Shown: positions 37,874-48,647, counted from the stretch's first letter. The stretch: 64,000 nt of DNA from Symbiodinium sp. CCMP2592 (GCA_905221615.1 CAJNDT010004890.1:1314599-1378598); one strand, 5' to 3'. The notes: generated by a model not told the origin, from the sequence alone. Translations and numbers: made by a program.

Positions 37874-40810
37874 CTAGTAATCCACATAGACATCAGGGCG
37901 CGGGTCATTGTCCGCACAAAACATATCGAGGAGCAATGCGCCACTTGCAGTGGGGGGCGACAGGGCTGCAAAGATTCGTCCCTTCAGCTCGTAGGCGTCA
38001 ACGCAAATGACAATGCAATCCGCTGTCCAGGCTGGTGTGGCAAGCAAGAGTCCCCAGCCAGCATGGGGTTGTGCGCTGACAGGCACAAGGTTGGGAAACG
38101 CTCTGGCGAGGCCTGCGTGTCGAGCCCACTGCACAGCTGATAGGATTTGTGTCTCCGAAGCCGGCGGGACGACCCGCAGGCAGACATTTTCAATGGCAAA
38201 ATCAGGCATGAGGATTCCAAGCGCAAGTGTACGCTCGCCGTCCCCGGTCACCAGGCTCTGAGGTTCCTGGTGGGGAGGTGGGCGCCCTGTGGCAATGCCT
38301 ATGACCCGACCTTGGCTGCCATCATTTGCATGCGGTCCGGGAGAAGCAGACTCTGTGGTATGGCTGGCCCGAGGAAAAGCTGCTGGGCCGGCGGCATAGG
38401 TGTTGCTGAGACCTGTTGCCGTATCGACAGCGAGGTCTACGCCTTGTGCCTCTGTAGTAACGGTGCCTCCATCATGTCGAGCTAAATGAGAGGACTCAGC
38501 GGTGGGACCAGGCCGGGTTCCCTCGGCCGTGGCGCTCGAGTCAGTAGCCCCGGGTCTAGGAGAGCGACTGCGGTCGCGCGGCGCGCTCTCGGAGCTTGTC
38601 TGGTCGGGTCCCTGTCCTTGTGGTGGGTCACCAGGACCATGCCCCACTCCGTCGGAGAGATGATTCTCTACGAAATCCACGGTAAGGAGGCAACCACTCT
38701 CAAAGAGGAAGACCGGTCCGCTCTCACGATTTTGGACCCTGGCACCTGTGATGGAAACCGAGTACCCGTCAGGACAGAGAGCCAGGAATCGATCCACAAG
38801 AGTTGGGATAGAGACATATCCCTCTTGACAGAGTTGCCACTGGAAGCCCCGAAGAATCCGTCGACAGTCCAAGACGAGGAAAACCCGATTATCCCTATCC
38901 CTGGCTGGGGGGCACGGCAGTCTGGAAATCTGCTCAGTGACAACGAGTACCTCAGTGGAGATGTGACCGTCACAAAGATGGTCTCGGATCCTGGGCGTGG
39001 TGGTCTTGATAGTAAGAGCCTCGGGTGAGGCCAGCAACTGGGCTGCAACATCGTCTCTTAAGAATGGTCTGCGTCCTGCTCCGACCTGGAAACCTTGCAT
39101 GCCGGCATCTGTGAGAAGGCTAAAGTGGCTTCCAATGGTGTATGGTGGCCCCGGTAGCACCGCCTGGGAGTCCCATTGCTCTCTACTTAGAAGCATTGTC
39201 GGAAGGTCAAAGGCTGCATGGGCATTGGCCTCGGCCGCAACAAAGCTGACAACCATCCCAGGAAAGAGGTTGATGCGTTGCCCGTTGGCAAGCGCCTGAA
39301 GCAAGCCGTGAGTGAAAACTTGATGGTCCGCGTCCCCAGCTAAGCCTGCCGCATGCAGGAGCGACTCACGGGAGATCGGTGTGTGTACGGCCTTCGCAAA
39401 GACGGCTCCATCTATGTTGCGTTTGTCGATTAAGACGACAGCTTCCTCAATGTCCCAGTCGGGTCCGGCCGTGAAGACGGCAAAGGATGGGGAGAGCTGT
39501 GGCTGAGCTGCATATAGTCGCGGAAAATGTTGCGTGTGCGACTCCGCCCTAGCATCTTGCACAGCCTGCATGGTGTGATCCACTCCGCATGGAAGCCGCA
39601 GAGGGACCGTAAGCAGTTCCGGCACATATGACGGGACATAGACCAAAGCGAGGATCTGAGTCCAGGCTTCATCAGCTTGGTCAGCTGTCTGCGATGGTTC
39701 TGAGCAGTCAAGTTCTAGAGAGTCGCCACGCGCGTTCCCTCTGGAAGGACGAGCTGGCGCTGCCGCAGAGGAGTTGTGATCTCCACTAGCTATAGAGTCA
39801 GTGTGGGTCTCGACTGCTTGTCGCGATCTATCACTTGTGACTGCAAGAACAAAGGCAGGTGTGATCGCATCGTCCTCTGCGGCAGGAGCTTCAAGGTCAG
39901 TGACATTGTGCTCCTGAGGCATGCGGAGGAGTCCGGCTGAGTCATTGGGTTCGGCTGGCACCCCCGAATGCTGGCTGTCTGGCTCCCCTGGAGGAGGTGG
40001 CGGGTAGGGTTCGCGAGGACCGTTGGGTTCAGGCATCTCTTCATCATCACTGTCGTCAGAGCTGGATTCACTAGTATCAGACGAGAGGCCATCTTCGCTC
40101 CCTCTCAGTCGAGCGTAGAAAAGGAGTGCTGTGCTGCCATCAATCCGGATGTCGTCCCGGTCTCGGAAACCTCCTATAACATCAATCTTGAAAATAGGAG
40201 GGACTTCTAAACCGAAGGTGGAGATGAGGCTTGGCAAATGCACAGCAGGATAGCTGGTGTGGACAAAGCGAGGTCGCTGCCCCATAGGCCGCAAATCGCA
40301 AAGCACGAAGATGTCTCGGCGTCCGCTGTGTGGTGTACCGTCCTGTTGTGGATTCGGACGGTCAACCGCAGTGACAACGTAGGCACATCGGTCCCCATGC
40401 AGATCAAGGTCTGTAACCGGGAACGCGCACATCGAAAGAGCATGTGGCTGTCTGCCGAGACACCTCGCAGCAGCCTGCACAAAGGTTTCGTTGTAATGAT
40501 GGTGCGGAGGAATGCAGAAACGTTGGCCATGGTTGCCCTCCCCAAAGAGAAGGCAGACACTGTCTGTAGTCTCTACCGCCGGCATGTGACGGAGATCTCC
40601 CCACTCTGCTTCATCCTCGAAAAGGGACTCGACTCCAATCTCAGGGAGGCAGACAGGTGCACTGTGCGTAGCAATGACTACATCGCCGTTCCGGAGAGTA
40701 ATCGAGGATCCCTCAAGCCATACTTTTAGCTGTTTACCGACCTGTAGCATGAGAGGCTGGTCGTTGTGCCAAGTAAGCGGAGTGATGAAGTCAAGCACCT
40801 CCTCAAGCAT
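37874..40810 (-). CDS. LINE 2 ORF1 with internally duplicated A-B modules
   Basis: 978 residues from the first ATG. The frame without stops extends further upstream to about 40930 (GHAAIILDLSRVGGRTF). Module A (residues about 60-235) carries FVLCDLRPMGQRPRFVH and SLISTFGLEVPP; module B (about 383-515) carries LALVYVPSYVPELLTVPL and EEAVVLIDKRNIDGAVFAK; module A' (about 557-735) carries FLVLDCRRILRGFQWQ and TLVDRFLALCPDGYSVS; module B' (about 860-978) carries TLALGILMPDFAIENVCL and CIVICVDAYELKGRIFAAL. Linkers are acidic/Ser-rich or Arg/Ser-rich. No known domain was recognised; the family should bind element RNA by analogy with other ORF1 proteins, which is inference. Confidence 0.65.
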   Translation of the reverse strand: MLEEVLDFITPLTWHNDQPLMLQVGKQLKVWLEGSSITLRNGDVVIATHSAPVCLPEIGVESLFEDEAEWGDLRHMPAVETTDSVCLLFGEGNHGQRFCIPPHHHYNETFVQAAARCLGRQPHALSMCAFPVTDLDLHGDRCAYVVTAVDRPNPQQDGTPHSGRRDIFVLCDLRPMGQRPRFVHTSYPAVHLPSLISTFGLEVPPIFKIDVIGGFRDRDDIRIDGSTALLFYARLRGSEDGLSSDTSESSSDDSDDEEMPEPNGPREPYPPPPPGEPDSQHSGVPAEPNDSAGLLRMPQEHNVTDLEAPAAEDDAITPAFVLAVTSDRSRQAVETHTDSIASGDHNSSAAAPARPSRGNARGDSLELDCSEPSQTADQADEAWTQILALVYVPSYVPELLTVPLRLPCGVDHTMQAVQDARAESHTQHFPRLYAAQPQLSPSFAVFTAGPDWDIEEAVVLIDKRNIDGAVFAKAVHTPISRESLLHAAGLAGDADHQVFTHGLLQALANGQRINLFPGMVVSFVAAEANAHAAFDLPTMLLSREQWDSQAVLPGPPYTIGSHFSLLTDAGMQGFQVGAGRRPFLRDDVAAQLLASPEALTIKTTTPRIRDHLCDGHISTEVLVVTEQISRLPCPPARDRDNRVFLVLDCRRILRGFQWQLCQEGYVSIPTLVDRFLALCPDGYSVSITGARVQNRESGPVFLFESGCLLTVDFVENHLSDGVGHGPGDPPQGQGPDQTSSESAPRDRSRSPRPGATDSSATAEGTRPGPTAESSHLARHDGGTVTTEAQGVDLAVDTATGLSNTYAAGPAAFPRASHTTESASPGPHANDGSQGRVIGIATGRPPPHQEPQSLVTGDGERTLALGILMPDFAIENVCLRVVPPASETQILSAVQWARHAGLARAFPNLVPVSAQPHAGWGLLLATPAWTADCIVICVDAYELKGRIFAALSPPTASGALLLDMFCADNDPRPDVYVDY

Positions 40811-40829
40811 AATGCGCTTGGGCAGAACT

Positions 40830-41100
40830 GTGGCGAATGTACGTCCCCCAACACGGCTAAGGTCGAGGATAATAGCCGCGTGACCATGCTGCCCCTGGTG
40901 GTGGATTATGCTAGAAAACCGTACAAAGGACCCGTATGCAGAAAATCTCTGGGGTCGCAGCGCGGCGACCTCGTCGAAAATCTGACTGGGGGGACCATGC
41001 GTTTGTTCCTTGACAACCTGTATAAGGTTTTCTTGAGGGTCGGGGTGTCTTCAAAGCGTATGGCAGCTGTGGTTGTGGGGTAATACGGCGTAAAGACATA
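40830..41100 (-). pseudogene. Further module B in LINE 2, broken by a frameshift
   Basis: On the minus strand, LGVYVFTPYYPTTTAAIRF and later GHAAIILDLSRVGGRTF correspond to the start and end of module B, but they lie in different frames. The switch is between about 40906 and 40935. ORF1 was thus originally at least B-A-B-A-B, and this copy is disrupted. Confidence 0.5.
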
Positions 41101-42930
41101 AACCCCGAGCCACTTCTCATGTCGGCGTTCGCCAGCAAATTCGTCACTCCAAGGCGGAGGAGTGTCACAGAGGTCTGGGCTGGTGACTGCCGGGGGGCCT
41201 CGTCCGTATCTTGGTGGGTCTGCAGCACACGTACCTATTTGGGAGATCAAGTCTTCCGGAGGAATCAAGTGAGGCCTGTGGTATGGACCTTGGGGGGGCC
41301 CGTGCGGATGTCCGGGCCTGGTCATACTCCAACACGGTTCGATTCCAGGATCCAAGGAGAACCATGGCTGTCCAGAGACCGGGAGGCCCGGCACGGACAG
41401 CCTCTGGCAGGGTCAGGAGGCATAGGGCATTAAACCAAAAACCCCTTAGCCCAGGGGTTCTAGGGGTCCTAGAGCCGTGTGCTCTGCAGTGTCTCTTGCA
41501 ACCTCGGTGTGGCGACGGCAGAAAGGCAGACGCTGAAGGTGAACCGACAGAGAAGGCCAAAGTCGTCTGATCAGGGACCCAAAAGAGCAAAATGCCAAGA
41601 GGTCCATAGCATGCGGCACGTCTCCCAATGGTGGCGCGTGCAACCAGTTGCAACAATCCACATGTCAGGGCCACCTGGAAGGAGAGAAAACCAGACCAGA
41701 TCTGCATTTCAACCCACAAGAGGGATCCTACTGGTTGTCTGACAAATGTGCAACCACCGAGATATGCAAGGAGGCCTATGGCAAGGCCAGTGCACTGGAG
41801 GCAGGCGCGTCCGGGCTTCATGCTATATGGACGCTGATGCACTGGGCAGTCTTGTCTCAGTGCAGCTGATCGATTAGGCCCCTGTGAAGTTCTCGACGGA
41901 GGGCCTGCATGCCAACCACGCAAGCCAAGGAAGAGAAGGAGCCCAAGGAGGCTGGAGGGTTCCAACAAACCTGAAAAACCCAAAAGTCGCATGTTTCCCC
42001 AGATGTCGATCTCCTGCACGCAATCAGGCAAGGCTGTGGCCCCTGAGCGACCGATGCCACTATTTCGCGCCCTTGCCCTAAGGATGCATGAGGTGGGAAA
42101 AGAAAGGGCATCTCTAGATAACCCAAAAGAAGGACAGGGTGGGCCTAAACCGAAGGCGGGATCTCGGGAAAGGAGGGTGCCGCTGAGATGAATGCCACGG
42201 GAGGGAAAAGGTAGGGCCATGGCCCCAGAGCGACCGATGCCATTGTTTCGCGCCCCTACCTTCCACTCGAAGTGGCCCATTGGATAGCTAGAGCCTCGCA
42301 GGGACTCCCAGCACGCAGGAATACTCAAAGCCAAGGGACCTTTCTGCTGCTGTCCCGAGGGCCCTGGAACACTGGGGCAGAGGCCAGGAATAGTCTGAGA
42401 CAAAGACAAAACCTCAGCACTGGGTCGACCAACATGGCCATCGGCTTTCTTGGGTGTGCTCCGATCGTGGGGAATGCGCACATAGCAGGGCAAATGGCTG
42501 AAGAATGCCGTGGAACCGGTGGAGCGAAGAGGGGGTGATGGGCGGGAGGGGACCAGCCAAGGCACGAACCAAAACAAATTCATGTCCCAGCTGGTCATCA
42601 AAGAGAATCCATCCGGTGTCAGCAACCTCTTCAATCCACGAGGAGCATGGCACCAGAGGACCCAGCAGGAAGACACCCAGGAAAAGGGAGTGGAGGAGCG
42701 GATTGGTACCTGTACACCGAAGCGATCAGAAACTTGGTGGCACCTGAGGGCCTTGATAAGGGCGCACAACCCACGGATACGAAAACACTCTTCGCCAGGG
42801 AAGAACTTGGGAGGCCAAAGTGGTGCCCACATCACCTTAGACCTTCCGGGCTTCCATAGCGGAGTAGTCTCCGATCCGTACGCCGGCTCCCAACCAAGAC
42901 CGTACTCAGGGTCACACTGTACAAGGCATC
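41101..42930 (-). other. LINE 2 middle region, hydrophobic segments, coding frame uncertain
   Basis: Several minus-strand frames are open. Pieces that look real are FNALCLLTLPEAVRAGPPG near 41420 (compare the hydrophobic linker of LINE 1), and the stretch before module B near 41160-41390. The long 969-codon frame crossing here changes character many times and mostly shadows other frames. Confidence 0.35.
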
Positions 42931-44067
42931 TCACTCCATCTCCCGCAAGCCGGTGGCTCGCGTTGTGTCTTCCATGTCGTCGTCCTCGAACTGCTTCTTC
43001 GCAAGTGCCTCTGCCTGCTCGCGCTGCAGGTTCGTCGTAGCCTGCGTCCGAGATTCCACACCCACACGGAAAGGGCGGAGGGCGGATCCAGACGCTGCAG
43101 CTCGCTGCCTGCGTTCCTGAAGCTTCTCCTCCAAGGTAACATGACGTCTTGGAGTGCTGACCTTGCGCTTGGAGGCCTCTTTGATGCCCGTACGAGGCTG
43201 TGCATCTCCTGTGGGGACACGGATCTGGTCCCTGTCTCTTTGCCCAGGATGGTGTGGTATTTGTGGGCTGAGTCCAGGCGGTGCGCTGTGTCCAAGGGGC
43301 CCGCTTGTAGCGAGACTTCTGGGAGTGGCCCCAGATGTCCCTCCTTCTGGCCCAGCTGTCGTATAGAGGGCCGGGTCGACGATCAACTTCTCTCCTGGCC
43401 TGTGCAGAGGCGTAGACGGAGGGGTCGGTTCTTCTGGTCTGCGAGCAGGTGTTCTGGGTGGGGCGGGTCTCATGCACCCCATAGCTCTGCCAACGACGCC
43501 TTCGTCGTCCTCCTCGGCCGTCCAACTCTCGAATAGCTTCTCCACTTCGGGCTCTGTGGTTGTCTTGGCTCGAAGCTCCGTCCCATGGGTGCCCGCACCA
43601 GTGACAATCTCGCGGATTGTCAACCTGCATAGGTGTTGGTGCTCCTCCGCCTCCAAAGCTTCGCGTTCGATCCTCTCCAGGTTGGCCAAGAAGCGCTTCT
43701 TCTCCTTGACGAAGCTCTCCTTGGCTTTCCTTTCGTAGAGGACCCACTGTTCCTGTGCCGTAGTATAGGAGGCGTGCAACTTCTGGACACGGGCTTCTGC
43801 CTTCCTTGTGGCATTGACTGCCCCTTGGAGGTCTTGGGTAAGGTAACCCGAGCCCGAGCCTCGTCCCGGCGGCTTGCGGTCGTCCTTTCTGTCCTCCTGC
43901 GTCAGGTCGATGCCGTCGTAGGCCGGGAAGGCAGGCTTCTGCGAATAGTATCCCCACCGCGATTGCTGTGGCGAGTAAGCACCCCGCCAGTAGCCTCGCT
44001 CTTGGTCCTTGCCCCATTGCTTGGGACCTCTGCCTCCCATATGCTTCAGGAGAGACCTCCTGAGCAC
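42931..44067 (-). CDS. LINE 2 N-terminal coiled-coil ORF
   Basis: 378 residues. It starts MLRRSLLKHMGGRGPKQWGK, with aromatic/Gln-rich GYWRGAYSPQQSRWGYY, then a long coiled coil (about residues 80-160: ARVQKLHASYTTAQEQW, YERKAKESFVKEKKRFL, LERIEREALEAEEHQHL). A Pro/Thr-rich part with APPRTPARRPEEPTPP follows, then a basic end (KEASKRKVSTPRRHVTLEEK, LQERRQRAA). Coiled coil plus basic region matches the usual make-up of LINE ORF1 proteins. It ends at a stop at 42931 and may be the start of one long ORF1 interrupted by mutation, or a separate first ORF. Confidence 0.6.
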   Translation of the reverse strand: MLRRSLLKHMGGRGPKQWGKDQERGYWRGAYSPQQSRWGYYSQKPAFPAYDGIDLTQEDRKDDRKPPGRGSGSGYLTQDLQGAVNATRKAEARVQKLHASYTTAQEQWVLYERKAKESFVKEKKRFLANLERIEREALEAEEHQHLCRLTIREIVTGAGTHGTELRAKTTTEPEVEKLFESWTAEEDDEGVVGRAMGCMRPAPPRTPARRPEEPTPPSTPLHRPGEKLIVDPALYTTAGPEGGTSGATPRSLATSGPLGHSAPPGLSPQIPHHPGQRDRDQIRVPTGDAQPRTGIKEASKRKVSTPRRHVTLEEKLQERRQRAAASGSALRPFRVGVESRTQATTNLQREQAEALAKKQFEDDDMEDTTRATGLREME

Positions 44068-44278
44068 TGGGCAAGTGCCGTGGTGTGCAGCCAGGCGAAA
44101 GCGCTGGCGTGTGGACAGTAACTGTCCAGATCGAAGGCGAGCACGCGCCGAAGCTCGGCGTGCTCGGAGACGGCGATGCCAGGGAGGACTCCGCGCCTCA
44201 ACACCTTTGGTAATGGCGGCGCTGAGTGAAAGGAGGCGCCTGGGGCTACGATCTTCCAGCCGCTGCTGGCTATCCGAG

Positions 44279-44281
<3 letters not shown>

Positions 44282-44316
<35 letters not shown>
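44282..44316. repeat. (TA)n microsatellite at the 5' border of LINE 2
   Basis: 35 bp of uninterrupted TA, immediately beyond the presumed 5' end of the minus-strand element. Confidence 0.95.
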
Positions 44317-44319
<3 letters not shown>

Positions 44320-45123
44320 CTACCAGTTGGGAGAGAGTGAGTTTGAAGGATGGCTTCTGCCGCTCGAGTCGAGCGGCATGCGGGACCATATGCCTTTCAG
44401 CAAGTGCTATCATGGCAGTTGGCCCCAGGAGCTCACACTGTCTAGGGGCAGCGAAGCCAATGTCAACGACATCGCAGTCTCAGGCCACAAGGGAGTTTCC
44501 GAAGATTAGGGGTACCTTATTTTGGGGGCCTTATTAGAAGGATGCAGTTTTCGGACACAGCTGTGGTCAAGAACGGTTGATTTTTGCTTTGTTGGCGTTG
44601 CGTTCTGGGTTGGTCCTTAAGAATGATTTTTCAGATTGGGCTCCCGACCCAGATAGCTTTGTGAAATGTGCAACGCTGGCACTCCCGGCCTTGATTCCTG
44701 CCGCAGTCCGAGATCGGGAGGCAGGGTTCAGGGTTTAGGGTTGTGGCATGGCAGAAGGTTGGCCACCTAGCGGCCCACCCACTCCTGTTGCCGGTTTGCT
44801 TCGCACGAGCAGATTCGTGCATCCGTGGGTTTGCGATCGCTTTCCAAGGTTTTCCAAGATTGTGATTTGCTACCTGCGACAGCGATCCCCTCTCTCTCTC
44901 TCTGTGTCTGTCTGTCTGGCTGGCTGTCTGTCTGCCTGCCTGTCTGGCTGTCTGGCTCTCCCCCTTTCCTCTCTCGCACGGCTCGAGTTGTTTTACTCCT
45001 TGTGTTCTAAGATTCCTTGTGCTGGACTTCAAAGCCTTACCCCCCTTAGTGCTGCTTCTGCATCAAGAGCCCGAGGACAGTCGTCTCAAGATCAGGTTCA
45101 AGAGTTGCATCCTGCCGCGGCAG
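44317..45123. other. Presumed intron with CTGT/CTCT microsatellite
   Basis: No clear exon. At 44886-44965 there is a pyrimidine-rich microsatellite (ctctctct then ctgtctgtctgg). A short telomere-like tract (gggtttagggtt) lies near 44730. Confidence 0.5.
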
Positions 45124-45236
45124 GCCTGTTGAAGCTCGGCTCCGCTCACCTGAGTACGGAGTCGAGCTCCGGCATCTACATCTCAGCGCACAAACTTTCT
45201 CTTGAAGCTCGGAGGCATTCGCATGTCATGCAAAGG
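45124..45236 (+). CDS. Possible exon (GLLKLGSAHLSTESSSGIYI)
   Basis: Acceptor ccgcggcag. Reads GLLKLGSAHLSTESS, then SGIYISAHKLSLEARR. The G-L-x-L and S-x-G-I-Y-I strands have beta-helix character, but the family words are not complete. Confidence 0.3.
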
Positions 45237-45373
45237 AGGGATTACAAGGACGACCCAAGTCTCCTGTCGTTCCGGTGCCGCAAGGACGACGTAATGAATT
45301 GTACGAGCACCTCCACTTGCCACTGGACTGCAGTGCGAGCTTTGACTGCAGGTTTCAGCCGTGAGTTGACCAG

Positions 45374-45523
45374 ACGAGAAGCTTTTCTATCCAGGCACGT
45401 TCTATGCGAACGCCGCCAGAAGTGCCGCGTTCCTTTGCCCTTTGGGCACAGGGTCGGTGGATTTCGAAGAGTTGCGTGATTTCGGCTGCCTGGTATCGCT
45501 GGCCTGCGTTGGCTTGAAGTGTA
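45374..45523 (+). CDS. Possible exon with Cys-rich character (PGTFYANAARSAAFLCPLG)
   Basis: In the frame after ccag the stretch reads EKLFYPGTFYANAARS, then AAFLCPLGTGSVDFEELRD and FGCLVSLACVGLKC. P-G-T-F...C-P-x-G is typical of Cys-rich repeats that follow beta-helix domains in secreted proteins. Two other frames are also open, so the call is tentative. Confidence 0.4.
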
Positions 45524-47574
45524 GAGCCCGGTGTTCGGAGCCCTGTGGAGCTCCCACTAGGCGCGCAGGAGAAATCTTCTAGGATATCTTGTGACTTGTG
45601 ACGCCGCGCGTGTCTCTTTGCGACTGAGGTCGGCGAAAGCCGACCTTGACAATGCGGGTCCTAGCTAGATACACGACATAGAACCGAACCGTACCGCGAA
45701 TTTCCTGCAGAAGTCAAAGACAAGATCGTACAAGACCCGCCAGGCATGCAGGCCAGGGGACACGCAGGTTCTGAACATGACGAAAAGGCCTGCCGTGTTC
45801 AGATCGAATGGGGACATTCATCAGGGTGGAAGGAGGCTGTTGTGATCCTGGGTTTGCTGTTGAATCGCTTGTGGTCCAAGCCCCTAAGCCTAAACTAAAA
45901 CACCTGCAGCTTCGCCGCGACTCATAGAACAGAATGTCAGTCCAGAACGAACCATATAGTTCTCGTCAGCCGCGGAGAGCATACCATCTCCGAAGGGGCT
46001 TTCGGGTCGACTTCCAGCAGTATTTGTGAGCGGTGTTGTGCCGGAGGTTTCAGATATCAAGTAAGTATGTCTCCAGGCCGTGCAGTCGGTGCCCCGAAGG
46101 GGCTTCCAAGTGCCTGGCCAGCGAGCTGAAGATGGAGTGCTTTGTCCTACATTGACCAGCTAGAAGCTTTTGGGTTTGGGTGTCGGGTCCAACCCTGGCC
46201 GATTGGCGATACAAGGGCAGAGCCACGAAACAGAACAGTCAGTCACGTGAGAAGCTCTACTTCATTTAAAGCTTTGTTTTCCAAGCAGTCTTTCGAACGG
46301 AGGCATGAGCATTCATTTGACAAATTTCGTTTTCTGAGCAGTATCTCAAACCACGCAAAAGGAGGAGGCAGGCAAGCAGCAGCAAGCTGCAGAGGGCACC
46401 AGCAGGACGCCCAACATCGAATTTCGTTGTCCGAGCAGACTGCATCAGGATGTTCAAGACTTCGGTCAAGACTTCGTACCCGGACCCTAAACTCCTAGAC
46501 AATTTCTGTAAGTAAACTCCCAAAGCTAGACCCTGAAAACACACACCAAAGCCCAGCACGAACCCCAAACACCACTTTCGCAGAAATCCTTCGGCTGGAG
46601 GCCGGACCCCCAGCTGGCTCCTAACCAGGGCTCTTGTCCAGCGGCTTCTTGCTTGAAGCCGTCTTAACCGGGAACGTACCCCTACCAACGTTGCGCAACG
46701 GCCCAGTAGCCCAAAGCAAGATGCCACGACCCCTGAACGTAAACCCCAAGCAACTCTAAGCCAAAACCCTCAAAAACCCTAAACCCTAAACCCTAAACCC
46801 TAAACCCCTAAACCCTAAACCACCAAACCCCTAAAGCCCTAAAGCCCCCTGGAGTCTGAGGCCCGGGCTCATGGTGGAGTTGGAGGACGTCAACCGCAGC
46901 TTCCACTGTCCCAACGAGGCTGGGATGATTCGGGTTCCCTTTAAGGCTTCTAGAACGCTTCTATGAGGGTTCCGTTTAAGGATTCTATATTAGATTCCAT
47001 GAAGCTTACAGGGCATCTTCAAGGGTTCCAGAAGGGTTTCGGGGTGCAGAGTTTTTGAGATGCCAAAGACCTACTAGCAAACATCCAAAGTGACACAGTA
47101 GCCTCAAGACTGGATCTTTCGGCAACGAGACGGTGCTCCGTGCACTCGAACACGAAGCTCCTATCAAGAAGTAGAGCGCGAATGCACGGCACCCCTATGG
47201 CGCTTCACTTGGCCCAACACCCAAGAAGTCAAGAAGTCCATCCCTGAGGCTGCCTGCCCTGGGGGCGATGTATCACACGGAAGGGTGCACGTGGCAATGT
47301 GTGCAGATGGCTGCCTGAGCTCCAAGGGGTTCAGGTTTGACTGTGGCTTTGGGTTGCGGCTTGCAGAGGTAATGTAACAGCCTGAAGAGTGTCCTTATCA
47401 CCTGTTGATTATCACGATAATCATAGTATGCCCCAAAGCCCAATTCTAACTATAATCCACCATATTGCGCGTCGTTCTTCTGACGCGGACATTTTGTGGT
47501 TTTGCTTCGCCACGCCACCTTTGACCCTGAATCTGAAGCAGATAAGCACGGCTGGAACATCACGACGCCGTCAG
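45524..47574. other. Presumed intron with telomere-like repeats
   Basis: No exon could be supported. CCCTAAA repeats run from 46769 to 46832. At 46.93-47.05 kb short words such as gggttcc and aaggattct recur loosely. Confidence 0.5.
46769..46832 (-). repeat. Interstitial telomere-like repeat (CCCTAAA)
   Basis: About seven copies of ccctaaa, some with an extra c, in an intronic setting. Confidence 0.9.
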
Positions 47575-47575
47575 C

Positions 47576-47717
47576 GAAAGATCCCAAGGCTACCGGGGCC
47601 AAGGCTGCACGAGCTGCAGCGATGAGTATGCCATGGCGGACAGCAGTGTGTTCTCGTGCTCCTTGCCCCACCTGGACTGTCAAGCTTTGGACTCTATTGA
47701 ACTGTCTGAACTTGCAG
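47576..47717 (+). CDS. Cys-rich exon (GYRGQGCTSCSDEYAMADSS)
   Basis: The frame reads GYRGQGCTSCSDEYAMADSS, then VFSCSLPHLDCQALDSIEL and SELAG. G-Y-x-G-x-x-C-x-x-C is the common pattern of EGF- or GCC2/GCC3-like Cys-rich repeats, expected after a beta-helix region and before membrane segments. It may end at the GC donor gcag/gcc. Confidence 0.5.
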
Positions 47718-48647
47718 GCCTTCCGATCAATTAGCATCATGTTTCTGCAGAAGACCAGCGGAAGGCAAATAGAAGACGAATTCTTATTTCTGACGGGGCT
47801 CGACAGCGTTCATTTGTCAGAATTCCAGTCTTGGTGATGTTGGCCATGGAAATTTCGGCTTGGGGTTCTCGATTCCAGACATCTGGGTTCTCGGAGCCGG
47901 TACAAGCACTTCGATGACTTGGTGCGCTGTTACGTTGGACCCCCCCAAAAATTCTACAGAGCTGTGCAGCCTCTGGGGCGCGAGTGAACCGTCTTAATCC
48001 GAACCGACACCTTTCGCTTCTTTGAAGCTCCGGCTGTATTCTGAAGCACCTCATGATCATGAACATTGAAGTATGTTGTTGTTCTTCGTACTCGCGGCAA
48101 GACGGCTTGTAGTCCTGCAGCATGCTGCCGAGGCACTGCATGCAGCAAAGACCGTCGTGTGCAGGCAGGACATTCTTCTCATGCACTCCGGATGTCCAGG
48201 GCGGCTTAATGCGGCCAGGCACTGCTTTTTTGCCTTCGTGGTCCTGTACGAGAAACCGCACAGATAAGGGCTTTGGTCTCACATCATTTTCCGAAGCCTG
48301 ACGCGATGGCTTCTGTTGTGTGCGTGGTCCACGGCAACGCAACTTGGTGGATACCTGCAATGCCCAAACCCGAAACTGCAATCAGCACGTCCATTGCTTG
48401 ACCGTGGTCCTACTGCGATGCAGCCAGCAAGATGCCCATGACCAATGCCTGGAACATCTGGGAAACCTTGTTGTATGCAAATGCTGGTTTTTCGGAAGGC
48501 CAATTTGGCTTGACGCCTTCAGACTATCCCGTACCCTTGATTACAGCAAAACCCTTATCAAAGGACTTCATAAGGAAGGGATATTGAAGCCAGCTAAATC
48601 CTGACCCCCTTAGTCAAGGGATGTGGGCGTCTCTGGGACCGGCGCAG
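47718..48647. other. Presumed intron
   Basis: Open frames on both strands overlap. The minus-strand 214-codon frame (48381-47737) has several Cys but no convincing family pattern. No exon called. Confidence 0.35.

Larger units (their letters stand above)
37874..44280 (-). mobile_element. LINE-type element 2: 5' region and ORF1 present, ORF2 missing
   Basis: Reading right to left: 5' border at a (TA)n tract, 5' UTR, coiled-coil ORF (44067-42931), hydrophobic/low-coding stretch, ORF1 modules (41100-37874). The ORF1 modules are homologous to the remnant upstream of LINE 1 ORF2, so the two are one superfamily. No endonuclease or RT follows on the 3' side, making this a 3'-truncated copy, which ordinary target-primed reverse transcription does not produce. 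Confidence 0.65.

Noticed and set aside
41165..44074. 969-codon minus-strand frame
   Set aside because: It shadows the coiled-coil ORF (44067-42931) in another frame and changes composition repeatedly; only a short hydrophobic part near its end may be real.
44748..45479. 243-codon + strand frame as one gene
   Set aside because: It runs through a microsatellite and several likely splice sites; only two short parts look like exons, in different frames.
47737..48381. 214-codon minus-strand frame with several Cys
   Set aside because: No family pattern and overlapping + strand frames; Cys spacing is irregular.
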